From Microlunatus sp. Gsoil 973 (GTDB lineage: Bacteria; Actinomycetota; Actinomycetes; Propionibacteriales; Propionibacteriaceae): DNA of 64,000 nucleotides. The stretch covers positions 2,728,001-2,792,000 of the forward strand of contig NZ_CP046122.1 of assembly GCF_009707365.1 (NCBI RefSeq). Direction: 5' to 3'. The first letter of the stretch is position 1. Each line of letters begins with the position of its first letter. The position numbers were made by a program, and so were the translations under genes. The notes under the pieces are model-generated. The model worked only from the letters and a program-made list of their open reading frames with translations. It searched no databases and was not told where the DNA came from. Shown in pieces: positions 39,081 to 47,187 of this stretch.

Positions 39081-39734
39081 ATGCCGACTGTCGACGCGGT
39101 CACCCTCGTGCAGGGCGAGGAGGAATTGTTCCGGCGTACGGAGCATCTCTTCGCATCCGCCACCGATGTCGCCTGCGCCGCCAACGACCTGTGGACCTGG
39201 GCGTGGCGACACGGCTCGGCCGTGCTCACCGAGGCAGGGGTCCATCGGCCCGAGAAGCGGATCCGGAAGATCTACCGCGGTGGACTGCTGTTGGATCCGG
39301 TAGCCGCGCGCGAGCTGATCCGTCGTCGTGATCAGTACGGCGCGCAGATCCGGCTGACCACCGAGGACATCAACGAAACGATCATCCTCGACGGCCGACT
39401 GGTGATCCTTGCCGGGGACCTCAGCTCCGGCCGGCGCAGTTACAGTGTGATCACCCAGCCGGCGACGGTTCAAGGAGTCACCTCACTGTTCGAGGCCGCC
39501 TGGCGATCGGCAACCGAGCTGGCCGTCTACGACGCCCAGGTGGCGGAGATCAGGCAACTTGCGCCGCAGGTACTCGACCTGCTCGGCCAGGGCGTCAAGG
39601 ACGAGACCGCGGCCCGTGTGCTCGGGCTCGGCGTACGGACCTATCGCAGGCGGGTCGCCGAGCTGATGGACGCCCTCGGCGCCGAGTCCCGGTTCCAGGC
39701 GGGGGTTCGGGCCCGAGAGCTCGGCCTGGTGTAG
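39081..39734 (+). CDS. LuxR-type HTH transcriptional regulator
   Basis: 217-aa regulator. The N-terminal about 140 residues resemble the phospholipase-D-like or TrmB-like sensor part found in actinobacterial HTH regulators (FASATDVACAANDLWTW, DLSSGRRSYSVITQPATV). The C-terminal HTH is VLDLLGQGVKDETAARVLGLGVRTYRRRVAELMDALGAESRFQAGVRARELGL, the LuxR/GerE pattern. It is divergent from the aldo/keto reductase and may regulate it. ATG at 39081; ligand unknown. Confidence 0.82.
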   Translation: MPTVDAVTLVQGEEELFRRTEHLFASATDVACAANDLWTWAWRHGSAVLTEAGVHRPEKRIRKIYRGGLLLDPVAARELIRRRDQYGAQIRLTTEDINETIILDGRLVILAGDLSSGRRSYSVITQPATVQGVTSLFEAAWRSATELAVYDAQVAEIRQLAPQVLDLLGQGVKDETAARVLGLGVRTYRRRVAELMDALGAESRFQAGVRARELGLV

Positions 39735-39747
39735 TCGGCGGGGCCGA

Positions 39748-40509
39748 TCAGGAACGGGCGTGCACGTCGCTGCGATTGAGCGCCTCGATCACCTGCGGAT
39801 AGTCACCGCGTACTTCGCCGTAGCGCAGGAACTTGACTCGCTCGACGAGGATCTCGCTGGCGCCGGGTTCGCTTTCCAGCAGGGCGATCGTGTCATCGGC
39901 GTACTCATCAAGCGGCACGGCGTTCTCTGCGGTTTCCTGGCCGGGCATCAGCGCGGTCCGCACAGCAGGCGGCACCAGCTCGATCACCTGCACACCGGCC
40001 GGCTGCAGCTGCAACCTGATGGATTCGCTGAGCATGTGTATGGCCGCCTTGGAGGCGTTGTAGGTCGGCGTAACGCGCAGCGGCGTGTGCGCCAGACCCG
40101 ACGAAACTGTGATGATCGCCGCGTCCGGGCGGGTCTGCAGATGCTGGGTGAGTGCGGCGATCAACCGGATCGGTCCGAGCAGGTTGGTGATCACGGTCTC
40201 TTCGGCGTCAGCCAGGAAGCCGGGTGTCGTCCAGTCCTCGGCGCGCATGATGCCGGCCATCGCCAGCAGGACGTTGAGCTCGGGATAGCGGGCGATCACG
40301 TCCGCTGTTGCGTTGCTGACCGATGCCGGATCGGTGGTGTCGATCACAACGGTGCCGAAGCCGTGATCTGCCCGCAGCTGGGCCAGCAGGTCGGCGCGCC
40401 GTCCGCCGATCACGACGAGGTTGCCCCTGGTTTGGAGACGCTGCGCAAGCGCCAGGCCGATGCCGGAGGTCGCGCCGGGGATGAAGATCGTGTTGCCGGA
40501 GATGTTCAT
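39748..40509 (-). CDS. SDR family oxidoreductase
   Basis: 253-aa classical short-chain dehydrogenase resembling DltE-type reductases. Cofactor loop NTIFIPGATSGIGLALAQRL, VIGGRR (Arg favours NADP), NVLLAMAGIM, active-site Ser in IITVSSGLA and YNASKAA with catalytic Tyr and Lys, then LVPPAVRTALMPGQ. Divergent from an XRE-family regulator with a 102-nt gap, the standard gene pair regulator/SDR. Substrate not deducible. Confidence 0.9.
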   Translation of the reverse strand: MNISGNTIFIPGATSGIGLALAQRLQTRGNLVVIGGRRADLLAQLRADHGFGTVVIDTTDPASVSNATADVIARYPELNVLLAMAGIMRAEDWTTPGFLADAEETVITNLLGPIRLIAALTQHLQTRPDAAIITVSSGLAHTPLRVTPTYNASKAAIHMLSESIRLQLQPAGVQVIELVPPAVRTALMPGQETAENAVPLDEYADDTIALLESEPGASEILVERVKFLRYGEVRGDYPQVIEALNRSDVHARS

Positions 40510-40611
40510 GTCTCCACTGTCTGCCCACCGGCTGCGGAGAACGAGAGACCCGATGATCAGGGGACTGCCGATCCCTGGTTGGGGAGATCGATCCGGTGCA
40601 CGATGGTGTCC

Positions 40612-41460
40612 ATGAACCGTGCCGCGCTGGCCGACTTCCTGCGCCGTCGACGTGAGGCGCTCCGCCCCTCTGACGTCGGGCTGGTGCCCGGACCGCGCCG
40701 CCGCACCCCGGGACTGCGCCGGGAGGAGGTGGCCGGACTGACCGGGATGTCGGTCGACTACTACACCCGGCTGGAACAACAGCGCGGCCCGCAGCCGTCG
40801 GAGCAGATGCTCGCCGCCCTGGCCCGGGCCCTCCGGCTGACCGCGGACGAGCGCGATCATCTCCATCGTCTGGCCGGACACGGTGTGCCGCGCCGTACGC
40901 CGCTGGACAGTCACGTCGCTCCCGCTCTGCTCCGAGTGCTCGACCGGTTGGAGGACTGCCCCGCGCTGATCATCAACTCACTCGGCGAGACGTTGGTCGC
41001 GAACCGGCTGGCGATCACGATCTTCGGCGATCGCTCACAGCTGACCGGGTGGGCACGCAGCGACGCGTACCGGTGGTTCACCGACCCGGCGTCTCGATCC
41101 ATCTACCCGACGGTCGATCATGATCGGCAGGCCCGCAGCCTGGTGGCGTCGCTGCGGGCCGCGTACGGGATGGCCGGTGACAGCTCCCGGGCCGGCGAAC
41201 TGGTCCGCATCCTGCTGGCGGGATCGACGGAGTTCCGGACCCTCTGGGATCGTCACGAAGTGTCCCGGCGGTTCGAAGATCACAAGACCCTGCTGCATCC
41301 CGAGGTGGGCGAGATCGAGGTTGATTGCCAGGCGCTGTTCACCGAGGACCAGTCGCAGGCGCTGCTGGTGCTGACCCCGACTCCCGGGAGTGAGGCGGAG
41401 GAAAAGATCCGGCTGCTTGCCGTGCTGGGTTCGGAGCACTTCGCCGAACCGTCGTCCTAG
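40612..41460 (+). CDS. XRE family regulator with MmyB-like ligand domain
   Basis: 282-aa regulator. The N-terminal HTH is FLRRRREALRPSDVGLVPGPRRRTPGLRREEVAGLTGMSVDYYTRLEQQRG, the signature of MmyB-like proteins; the C-terminal PAS-like ligand-binding region (MmyB_LBD) follows from DCPALIINSLGETLVANRLA to VLTPTPGSEAEEKIRLLAVLG. ATG at 40612. It is divergent from an SDR gene and probably represses it. Relatives may bind fatty acids; not shown here. Confidence 0.92.
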   Translation: MNRAALADFLRRRREALRPSDVGLVPGPRRRTPGLRREEVAGLTGMSVDYYTRLEQQRGPQPSEQMLAALARALRLTADERDHLHRLAGHGVPRRTPLDSHVAPALLRVLDRLEDCPALIINSLGETLVANRLAITIFGDRSQLTGWARSDAYRWFTDPASRSIYPTVDHDRQARSLVASLRAAYGMAGDSSRAGELVRILLAGSTEFRTLWDRHEVSRRFEDHKTLLHPEVGEIEVDCQALFTEDQSQALLVLTPTPGSEAEEKIRLLAVLGSEHFAEPSS

Positions 41461-41531
41461 CGCGGCGGCATCGCCCGGTGCCCCAACCATTACGCTGATC
41501 TCGACAAGCGCGACCGGTTGGAGGAGGCGAC

Positions 41532-42131
41532 GTGGTTCTATCCCGCGGTTTCCGAGGTCGGTCCACCCGACCAGATCCCGGCCGGGTGCCGCCCGGCCAG
41601 TACCTGACCACGGATTTCCCGGTACTGTCGGCCGGGCCGACGCCGCGCGTCGACCGTGATCAATGGACCTTCTCCGTCCGCGGCGAGGTGGACGAACCGA
41701 TCACCTGGACCTGGCAGCAGTTCCGTGACCTGCCCAGCGAGACCTTCACCGTCGACATCCACTGCGTCACCAAATGGTCGAAACTTGACACCACCTGGAC
41801 CGGCGTCAGCCTGGACACGCTCCTGGACGAGGTCGAGACGGCCGCCGAGTACGCGTTGGCGTTCAGCGACGGCGGATACACCACCAATCTGCCGCTGGAT
41901 GACCTCCTCGACGGTCAGGCCTGGCTGGTCCATGAGTACGAACACGAACCACTTCATCCCGAGCACGGCGGGCCGATCAGGCTCCTGGTTCCGCACCTTT
42001 ATTTCTGGAAGAGCGCGAAGTGGGTCCGTGGCATCGAGTTGCACGCCAACGACGAACCGGGCTTCTGGGAGACCTACGGCTACCACAACTACGGCGACCC
42101 CTGGAAAGAGCAGCGTTACAACGGTGACTGA
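41532..42131 (+). CDS. Molybdopterin-dependent sulfite-oxidase-like oxidoreductase
   Basis: 199-aa single-domain protein of the sulfite oxidase (oxidoreductase molybdopterin-binding) fold. FSVRGEVDEPITWTWQQFRDLP precedes TVDIHCVTKWSKLDTTWTGVSLDTLL, where Cys is the expected molybdenum ligand; then PLDDLLDGQAWLVHEYEHEPLHPEHGGPIRLLVPHLYFWKSAKWVRGIEL. No signal peptide, unlike YedY. GTG start with GGAGGAGGC upstream. First gene of a four-gene operon with a flavin reductase, so it likely exchanges electrons with it. Substrate unknown. Confidence 0.92.
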   Translation: MVLSRGFRGRSTRPDPGRVPPGQYLTTDFPVLSAGPTPRVDRDQWTFSVRGEVDEPITWTWQQFRDLPSETFTVDIHCVTKWSKLDTTWTGVSLDTLLDEVETAAEYALAFSDGGYTTNLPLDDLLDGQAWLVHEYEHEPLHPEHGGPIRLLVPHLYFWKSAKWVRGIELHANDEPGFWETYGYHNYGDPWKEQRYNGD

Positions 42132-42915
42132 ACCAGCCGGCGCGGTGAGACCGCCGACATCCATTGCCGCCGGCGCCAGCCGCCGCCGGCTCGGCTGGCA
42201 GCCCGCCACCGTGGCCGACGTCCGCTGGGAGAACCCGCAGTGCAAGAGCATCTTCCTGAGCGTCGCGGGCTGGCCAGGCCATCGCCCGGGCCAGCATCTC
42301 GACCTGCGACTGACCGCCGAGGACGGTTACCAGGCACAGCGCAGTTACTCCATCGCGTCCGCGCCCGGCGACGAGCTGTTGATGATCACCGTTGACTGCC
42401 TGCCCGACGGTGAGGTGTCTCCCTATCTGGTCGATCAAGTCCGTCCCGGTGATCAATTGGAGCTGCGTGGCCCGATCGGCGGCTATTTCGTCTGGGACGA
42501 GAGCCGCAGCGATCCGGTGACGCTGATCGCCGGCGGTTCCGGCATCGCACCCTTTCGGTCATTCCTCCGTCACCACGAAGTGGTCGGCAGCACGACGCCG
42601 ATCCGGCTGCTCTACTCCACACAATCCTCGGCGTCGATGATCTTTCGCGACGAGCTGCAGGCGCAGGCATCCCGGGAGCTGATCGACATCGACATCACGC
42701 TGACCCGGGAGCAGCCGGCCGACTGGACCGGCTATCGCCGGCGCATCGACGCCGAGCTGCTCGGCATGATCGTCTGGCCGGCCGAGGAGCATCCGGTCGA
42801 CTACGTCTGCGGCCCGACCGGATTCGTCGAGAAGGCGTCAGACATCCTGGTTGCACTCGGCCACGAACCCGGCCGGGTGCTGACCGAACGTTTCGGTGGA
42901 ACTAGGGAAGGTTGA
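42124..42915 (+). CDS. FAD-binding ferredoxin-NADP reductase-like oxidoreductase
   Basis: 263-aa FNR-superfamily flavoprotein. FAD motif QRSYSIASAP (RxYS), GDQLELRGPIGGYFVW, NAD(P)-binding LIAGGSGIAPFRSFL, and C-terminal DYVCGPTGFVEKASDIL. No iron-sulphur domain. The GTG at 42124 overlaps the preceding molybdoprotein gene by 8 nt, so the two are coupled and probably form a NAD(P)H-molybdoprotein redox pair in the cytoplasm. About 20 residues before the FNR core are flexible. Confidence 0.92.
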   Translation: MTEPAGAVRPPTSIAAGASRRRLGWQPATVADVRWENPQCKSIFLSVAGWPGHRPGQHLDLRLTAEDGYQAQRSYSIASAPGDELLMITVDCLPDGEVSPYLVDQVRPGDQLELRGPIGGYFVWDESRSDPVTLIAGGSGIAPFRSFLRHHEVVGSTTPIRLLYSTQSSASMIFRDELQAQASRELIDIDITLTREQPADWTGYRRRIDAELLGMIVWPAEEHPVDYVCGPTGFVEKASDILVALGHEPGRVLTERFGGTREG

Positions 42916-42918
42916 GGA

Positions 42919-43419
42919 ATGGACGGCAACGACACAACCCAGGGCTTCCGCATCGGGTTGGCCACCGACGACGCAGCCGTTGGCCTGCGCGATTACCTGG
43001 CCGACCTCCTGCGGGCAGATCCGCGAGTCGTCGAGGTGATCGACTTCGGAGTCCGCGATCAGGATGATCACACCCCGTATCCCATTCCGTGCATCCGCGC
43101 AGCAGAGGCCGTTCGCGACGGTCGGATCGACCGGGCGATCGTGCTCGGCGGCACCGGGCTCGGGGAGGCGATCTCGGCCAACAAGGTCCGCGGCGTGCGC
43201 GCAGCGGTTGCCACCGATCCCTTCTCGCTGGAACGTTCCGTACTGTCCAACAATTGCCAGGTCCTGGCGCTCGGCGAGCGGGTGATCGGATATCCGCTCG
43301 CCGGCCGATTGGTCACCGACTGGCTCGGCTACACCTTCGATCAGGGTTCGCCGTCGGCGGCCAAGGTGGCCGTGATCGAGCAGTATGAGGCAACCGGCAG
43401 TCTCGATTCGGCCGGCTAG
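42919..43419 (+). CDS. RpiB/LacA/LacB family sugar-phosphate isomerase-like protein
   Basis: 166-aa RpiB-fold protein. The signature AIVLGGTGLGEAISANKVRGVRAAV matches the RpiB active-site loop in its actinobacterial form, where Glu stands after GxG in place of the enteric Cys. The usual N-terminal DHAG motif is altered to DDAA (LATDDAAVGLRDYL), so substrate or activity may differ. Further conserved NNCQVLALGERVIG. It starts 4 nt after the flavin reductase and is followed by a DUF6510 gene; its role in this redox operon is unclear. Confidence 0.82.
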   Translation: MDGNDTTQGFRIGLATDDAAVGLRDYLADLLRADPRVVEVIDFGVRDQDDHTPYPIPCIRAAEAVRDGRIDRAIVLGGTGLGEAISANKVRGVRAAVATDPFSLERSVLSNNCQVLALGERVIGYPLAGRLVTDWLGYTFDQGSPSAAKVAVIEQYEATGSLDSAG

Positions 43420-43430
43420 GGGTGTCGATC

Positions 43431-43736
43431 ATGACCGGATCGGCAACACCGACACAGGACCCGCCGCCGGTTGTCGTACCGGAGCCCGTTGACGGCAACG
43501 CACTGGCCGGGATCCTGGAGCAACTGTCCGGTCATGATCTGACCGTTTCCGGCTGTGAGTGCGCCGAGTGCGGACTGTCGCTGGTGCTGGCCCAGGTCCG
43601 GGTCTACGACCGCGGGCCGGGCATCGTCGCTCGGTGCCCCGGCTGCGACGCCGTGTTGCTCGTGATCACGCAACGGCGCGGGCTGTCCTGCGTTGACCTG
43701 ATGGGGATGTCGCGGATCGAGGTCTGGCAGCGGTAG
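43431..43736 (+). CDS. DUF6510 zinc-ribbon-like protein
   Basis: About 101-aa protein with a Cys-rich core: SGCECAECGLSLVLAQVRVYDRGPGIVARCPGCDAVLLVI. The CxxC pairs suggest a zinc ribbon. A Pro/Val-rich N-terminus precedes DGNALAGILEQLSGHDLTV. ATG at 43431 is preferred to GTG at 43422 because AGGGG lies about 8 nt upstream of it. DUF6510 proteins recur beside such molybdoprotein/flavin-reductase pairs in actinobacteria; a metal or electron-transfer accessory role is inference. Confidence 0.82.
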   Translation: MTGSATPTQDPPPVVVPEPVDGNALAGILEQLSGHDLTVSGCECAECGLSLVLAQVRVYDRGPGIVARCPGCDAVLLVITQRRGLSCVDLMGMSRIEVWQR

Positions 43737-43775
43737 TCCGCCGGTCGGGCGTGACCAGGTTCGCGGCAGTCGGTG

Positions 43776-44354
43776 TCAGCGCAGGGATCCGGTGGCTGCT
43801 CGCAGGTCGGCCAATGCGGTGAGGACGTGCGGCGCCAGACCCCGATCGTCGTCCCGGTCGGCGGCGACCCAGGCCGCGTAGCCGCGTTTGAAGGCGAGTA
43901 CCCCCAACTCTGCGGCCAGTTGAGCGGTCGGTTCTCCCACCCCGCGAGCGGCGAGCGCGCCGGCCATTGCCGTGGCCAGGCCGACACTCTTCAACGCATC
44001 TCGTTGCTGCAGTTCGACGCTGGCGTCGATCGCCGCCTTGAGACTCGGTCCGAGATCGCGATTCATCGGACCCATCGAACTCGCTGCCCGGTCCAGACCC
44101 GCTGCCACCGCCTCCAGCGGCGTGGCGTTCTCCGGTGCGTCGGCGATCCCTTCGGCCAGCAGCCGCGCCAGCGTCTCCTGGCCGGCGACCAGCAGGTCGC
44201 GCTTGTCGGGGAAGTAGCGGAAGAAGGTGCTCTTGGTCACTCGGGCACGTTCGGCGATCTGGGCAACTGTCGTCGTGTCATAACCCTGCTCGGCGAACAG
44301 GTTCGCAGCCGCTACGACAAGACGTTCCCGCGCACCCGGTTCCCAACGAGGCAT
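43776..44354 (-). CDS. TetR family transcriptional regulator
   Basis: 192-aa repressor. The HTH is RLVVAAANLFAEQGYDTTTVAQIAERARVTKSTFFRYFPDKRDLLVAG, a full TetR signature. The C-terminal ligand domain shows AVAAGLDRAASSM and a long helix set. It is divergent from an NAD-dependent epimerase gene; two identical-layout operators ATGAGAC-4-GTCCCAT lie between them, so it represses itself and the epimerase gene. Confidence 0.93.
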   Translation of the reverse strand: MPRWEPGARERLVVAAANLFAEQGYDTTTVAQIAERARVTKSTFFRYFPDKRDLLVAGQETLARLLAEGIADAPENATPLEAVAAGLDRAASSMGPMNRDLGPSLKAAIDASVELQQRDALKSVGLATAMAGALAARGVGEPTAQLAAELGVLAFKRGYAAWVAADRDDDRGLAPHVLTALADLRAATGSLR

Positions 44355-44371
44355 GGAACCAGTCTACGGTC

Positions 44372-44421
44372 ATGAGACCTTTGTCCCATCAGGATGTAGA
44401 GTGATGAGACAAGAGTCCCAT
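44372..44421. promoter_or_regulatory. Tandem TetR operators
   Basis: Two 18-bp sites, 44372-44389 (ATGAGACCTTTGTCCCAT) and 44404-44421 (ATGAGACAAGAGTCCCAT), centre-to-centre 32 bp, about three helical turns. They lie between the divergent TetR and epimerase starts. Confidence 0.75.
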
Positions 44422-44438
44422 CACTTTCAGGAGCAGTC

Positions 44439-45320
44439 ATGCATGTGTTCGTCACCGGGGGCAGCGGATTGATCGGCTCGGCGGTTGTCGCCGAACTGCT
44501 CGCCAACGGTCATACGGTTCTCGCCCTCGCCCGCTCCGACGCCGCCGAATCAGCGCTCCGGAACCTCGGCGCCGAGACCATCCGCGGTGCCCTGGCAGAC
44601 CTGGACGCGGTCCGCCGCGGCGCAGGAAAGAGCGACGGCGTCATCCATCTCGCCTTCCGAAACGACTTCAGCAGCCAGGAAACGCTCGCTGCCGCAGTCG
44701 CCGAGGAGAGCGCCGCGCTGATCGCCGTGGGTGAGGAACTGATCGGCAGCAACCGTCCGTTGGTCACGGTTTCGGGAACTCCGTACGCCCCGGGCCGGTT
44801 GTCAACCGAGGCCGATCCGCTGCCGACCGACGGACCGGTGGGGGGCCGCGGCGTGTCGGTCAGCACCAGCCTCGCGCTGGCCTCGCAGGGTGTCCGAACT
44901 GCTGCCGTACGTCTTCCTCGTACGGTCCACATCAACGGTACCGGCGGATTCGCCGGGCTGCTCACCGCCATCGCCCGGCGGACCGGCGTGTCCGGCTATC
45001 CGGGCGACGGGACCCAGCGCTGGCCAGCGGTCCACGCACTGGACGCGGCAGTGCTCTTCCGGATCGCGCTGGAGAAGGCGCCGGCGGGCTCGTCGTGGCA
45101 CGCGGTCGCCGACGCGGGCGTCGCGGTCCGGGACATCGCAGCGGTCATCGGACGACGGCTCGGAGTCCCTGTCGAGTCCGTGCCCGCCGAGACCTTCGGC
45201 ACACTCGGCCCGATCTTCGAACTCGACCAGCCATCCTCCAGCGCAGTCACCCGACAGGAACTCAGGTGGCAGCCTAGGCACCCAAGCCTGTTGGAGGACC
45301 TGGAAGCCATTCGACCCTGA
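44439..45320 (+). CDS. NAD-dependent epimerase/dehydratase-type SDR
   Basis: 293-aa extended/atypical short-chain dehydrogenase. Cofactor loop MHVFVTGGSGLIGSAVVAELLANGHTV, then LARSDAAESALRNLGAETIRGALADLD and VIHLAF; substrate part includes GVRTAAVRLPRTVHINGTGGF and WPAVHALDAAVLF. The YxxxK tyrosine is not clear (SVSTSLALASQG in its place), as in several NAD(P)-binding relatives of this group. Induced when the divergent TetR is released. Substrate unknown. Confidence 0.9.
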   Translation: MHVFVTGGSGLIGSAVVAELLANGHTVLALARSDAAESALRNLGAETIRGALADLDAVRRGAGKSDGVIHLAFRNDFSSQETLAAAVAEESAALIAVGEELIGSNRPLVTVSGTPYAPGRLSTEADPLPTDGPVGGRGVSVSTSLALASQGVRTAAVRLPRTVHINGTGGFAGLLTAIARRTGVSGYPGDGTQRWPAVHALDAAVLFRIALEKAPAGSSWHAVADAGVAVRDIAAVIGRRLGVPVESVPAETFGTLGPIFELDQPSSSAVTRQELRWQPRHPSLLEDLEAIRP

Positions 45321-45690
45321 CGAGCTGACGTCACGAACCAGCCGGGGCCAACTCCGGCAGCGGGACCATCCGAGCGCGGGCCGTTCGGCAGTGTCCCACG
45401 GGACTTCCGACTCCACCCGGTGCCCAAGGGCTGGGGCAGCATGGATTGCGCCGGGGCGACCCGGCGGCCCGTCCGCGGTGCTCGGTCCGCGGTGGTCGGT
45501 CCCAGCTGGAGTCTTTGGGTCGGCTTGAGACCGGATCCGGGGGATTCACCCGGGCGGGCCTCCCGGGTCCGGCAGAGTTTCCCGGCCCGGCAGAGTTTCC
45601 CGGCCCGGCAGAGTCCCTGGGATGGCAGAGTCCTGGGATGGCAGAGTCCTGGGATGGCAGAGTCGCCGTCGCAGTGTCGAGGAGGTAGTG
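45321..45690. other. 370-bp gap: GC-rich, no credible gene; contains tandem GGCAGAGT repeats
   Basis: Between the epimerase and DUF2157 genes. Open frames here are Arg/Gly/Pro-rich shadows. The left half is featureless GC-rich sequence with a TGACGTCA palindrome near 45328; the right half holds a tandem repeat (45571-45667). Confidence 0.6.
45571..45667 (+). repeat. Six tandem GGCAGAGT-headed units
   Basis: Units of 18, 18, 17, 16 and 16 bp plus a partial unit, each beginning GGCAGAGT; the first two continue TTCCCGGCCC, the later ones CCTGGGAT. Ends 24 bp before the DUF2157 start, so it lies in its leader. Confidence 0.8.
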
Positions 45691-46689
45691 ATGTCGACCG
45701 AGGTCGCCAGGTCCGGCAGCACGGGACGGGCCGGCGAGGTGCTCGCCGGCCTGGTCCGGGACGGGATCATCTCCGAGCAGCAGTCCGCCCAGATCCTCGA
45801 GGCGCTGGATAACGCGGGGGTCGACGAGGCAGGCGAGGCCGAGCCGCGGCATCAGGACGGAACGGCCGCGGAGATTCTCAGCTATCTCGGCGCCGCCGTG
45901 ACGGTCGGGGCCCTGACGCTGGTCGTCGGCCTGTCCTGGAGCGACCTGGGTGAACTCGGCCAGATCCTGATCTGCGCGGCGATCACCGTGTTGTTCGGTG
46001 GGCTGTCCATCCTGATCAGCAGGTGGCGTGGGTCGGTGTTCGCCCACCGTCGGCAGGCAGTGGGTTCGGTGCTGGCCGCACTGGCCGCCGTCGCCGCAGC
46101 GATGACTGTGAGCCAGATCGCCGATGTGGCAGCGCTCAGCGATGGGTCGACGGCCATCGCGGTCGGGCTCGCGCTCGCAGCGTTCGGCATTGCGGCCTAT
46201 GCCGTCTGGCGACGACCACCGTCGGTTCTGGTGATGTTCGCCGCCGGCATCTCGATGGTGATCGCGCTGCTGATCTTCACGGTGCACGGCAACGCCAGCA
46301 CTGCGGAGACGCTCCGCGGTCTGACCGTCTTTCTCTACGGCGCAGCCTGGGCGGTGGCGGGATCGCGCTTTCGAGAGCCGCACCTCCCCCGGATGCTCGG
46401 CGCTATGACGGCATTGGGAGCGACGGAGTTCCTGGCGCTGGTCAATCCCTGGTTGGGTCTGATCCTCGGCATCCTCGCGGTGGCGGGCGTATTCGCTCGC
46501 TTCTGGGCCGACCGCCGGTGGTGGTACGCGGCGCTGGGCGTGCTCGGTGCGCTGGCCGTACCGGCGACGGCAGTCGGCCAACTGTGGAGCGGCCTGTTCG
46601 CCGCCATCGTCCTGCTGGGCGTCGGAGTCCTGTTGGTCGTCGCCGCTCTGGTGCTGGCGGGTCGGCCACGCGGCGTCCGGGCCGACTGA
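45691..46689 (+). CDS. DUF2157 multi-pass membrane protein
   Basis: 332-aa membrane protein. The N-terminal soluble part STGRAGEVLAGLVRDGIISEQQSAQILEAL is the DUF2157-type helix pair; about nine hydrophobic helices follow (ILSYLGAAVTVGALTLVVGL, ILICAAITVLFGGLSILI, AVGLALAAFGIAAYAVW, ALGVLGALAVPATAVG and others). ATG at 45691 with GGAGG 5 nt upstream. Function of the family is unknown. A tandem repeat occupies its leader, and a 498-bp gap follows. Confidence 0.87.
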   Translation: MSTEVARSGSTGRAGEVLAGLVRDGIISEQQSAQILEALDNAGVDEAGEAEPRHQDGTAAEILSYLGAAVTVGALTLVVGLSWSDLGELGQILICAAITVLFGGLSILISRWRGSVFAHRRQAVGSVLAALAAVAAAMTVSQIADVAALSDGSTAIAVGLALAAFGIAAYAVWRRPPSVLVMFAAGISMVIALLIFTVHGNASTAETLRGLTVFLYGAAWAVAGSRFREPHLPRMLGAMTALGATEFLALVNPWLGLILGILAVAGVFARFWADRRWWYAALGVLGALAVPATAVGQLWSGLFAAIVLLGVGVLLVVAALVLAGRPRGVRAD

Positions 46690-46715
46690 CCGGTCCTGGT
46701 CTCACGATCCGAGAG

Positions 46716-46734
46716 TCCTAATTAGGACATGTCC
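46716..46734. promoter_or_regulatory. Overlapping palindromes TCCTAATTAGGA and GGACATGTCC
   Basis: A perfect 12-bp palindrome (46716-46727) and a perfect 10-bp palindrome (46725-46734) share three bases. TCCTAATTAGGA is conspicuously AT-rich for this DNA. It could be an operator or a start site; no adjacent regulator gene is evident. Confidence 0.35.
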
Positions 46735-46953
46735 ATTTCGGACATCGAATTGGTAACGTCCTCGCCACCGGGTCGTCGTACCGAAGCGTACGTAGTGACC
46801 CAAGGGATGGGGAGACAGGCTGCCCGTTGTGAATCGGGGGTACGCGACGCGTGGCCTGCACTCACCCGCTCGGCCTCCGTGCTCGGCCTCGGGTCGATGA
46901 CCTGCTCGGGAGGGCATCGCCTGCCGACGCCTCTCACTCCCCCGACATCGCCG

Positions 46954-47020
46954 CGAACCTCAAAGGTTGATCTTGCGTCCGGTTTGCCCGGCGTGTCGCA
47001 ACCGAACGCGCAAAGTTTGA
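46954..47020. repeat. Type-2 67-bp palindromic repeat, copy 1
   Basis: Ends CGAACCTCAAAGGTTGA and CAAAGTTTGA around the core GGCGTGTCGCA. Its reverse complement has the same segment lengths (10/9/13/18/17) as 62647-62713, with the 13-bp core and the TCAAAnTTTG ends conserved. Confidence 0.72.
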
Positions 47021-47187
47021 CCTTCCCCGATCGGCGGGCCGGATGACCCGCGCTATGCAGAGTCCCGTCGGAACACCAGGGCTCAGTCCCAGAAATCTCT
47101 GATCTTGTCTCGGCACCCTTCAAGGAGCGCCGCCCGGGCACAGGGGCGCGGCTGTCGTGGTCGCGATGCGGAGAGGAGCGGACGCCG

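Larger units (their letters stand above)
46690..47187. other. 498-bp intergenic region with palindromes and a type-2 repeat
   Basis: No open frame here looks like a gene. It holds two overlapping short palindromes (46716-46734) near the left edge and a 67-bp palindromic repeat (46954-47020). The last 100 bp are the promoter region of the flavin electron-transfer operon. Confidence 0.6.

Noticed and set aside
45571-45667. Possible CRISPR array
   Set aside because: Repeats are 8 bp in 16-18 bp units with no spacers of 25-40 bp and no cas gene nearby; a simple tandem repeat.
45331-46581. A 416-codon minus-strand frame across the DUF2157 gene
   Set aside because: Antisense to clear membrane helices and rich in Arg/Gly/His; no ribosome site or motif.
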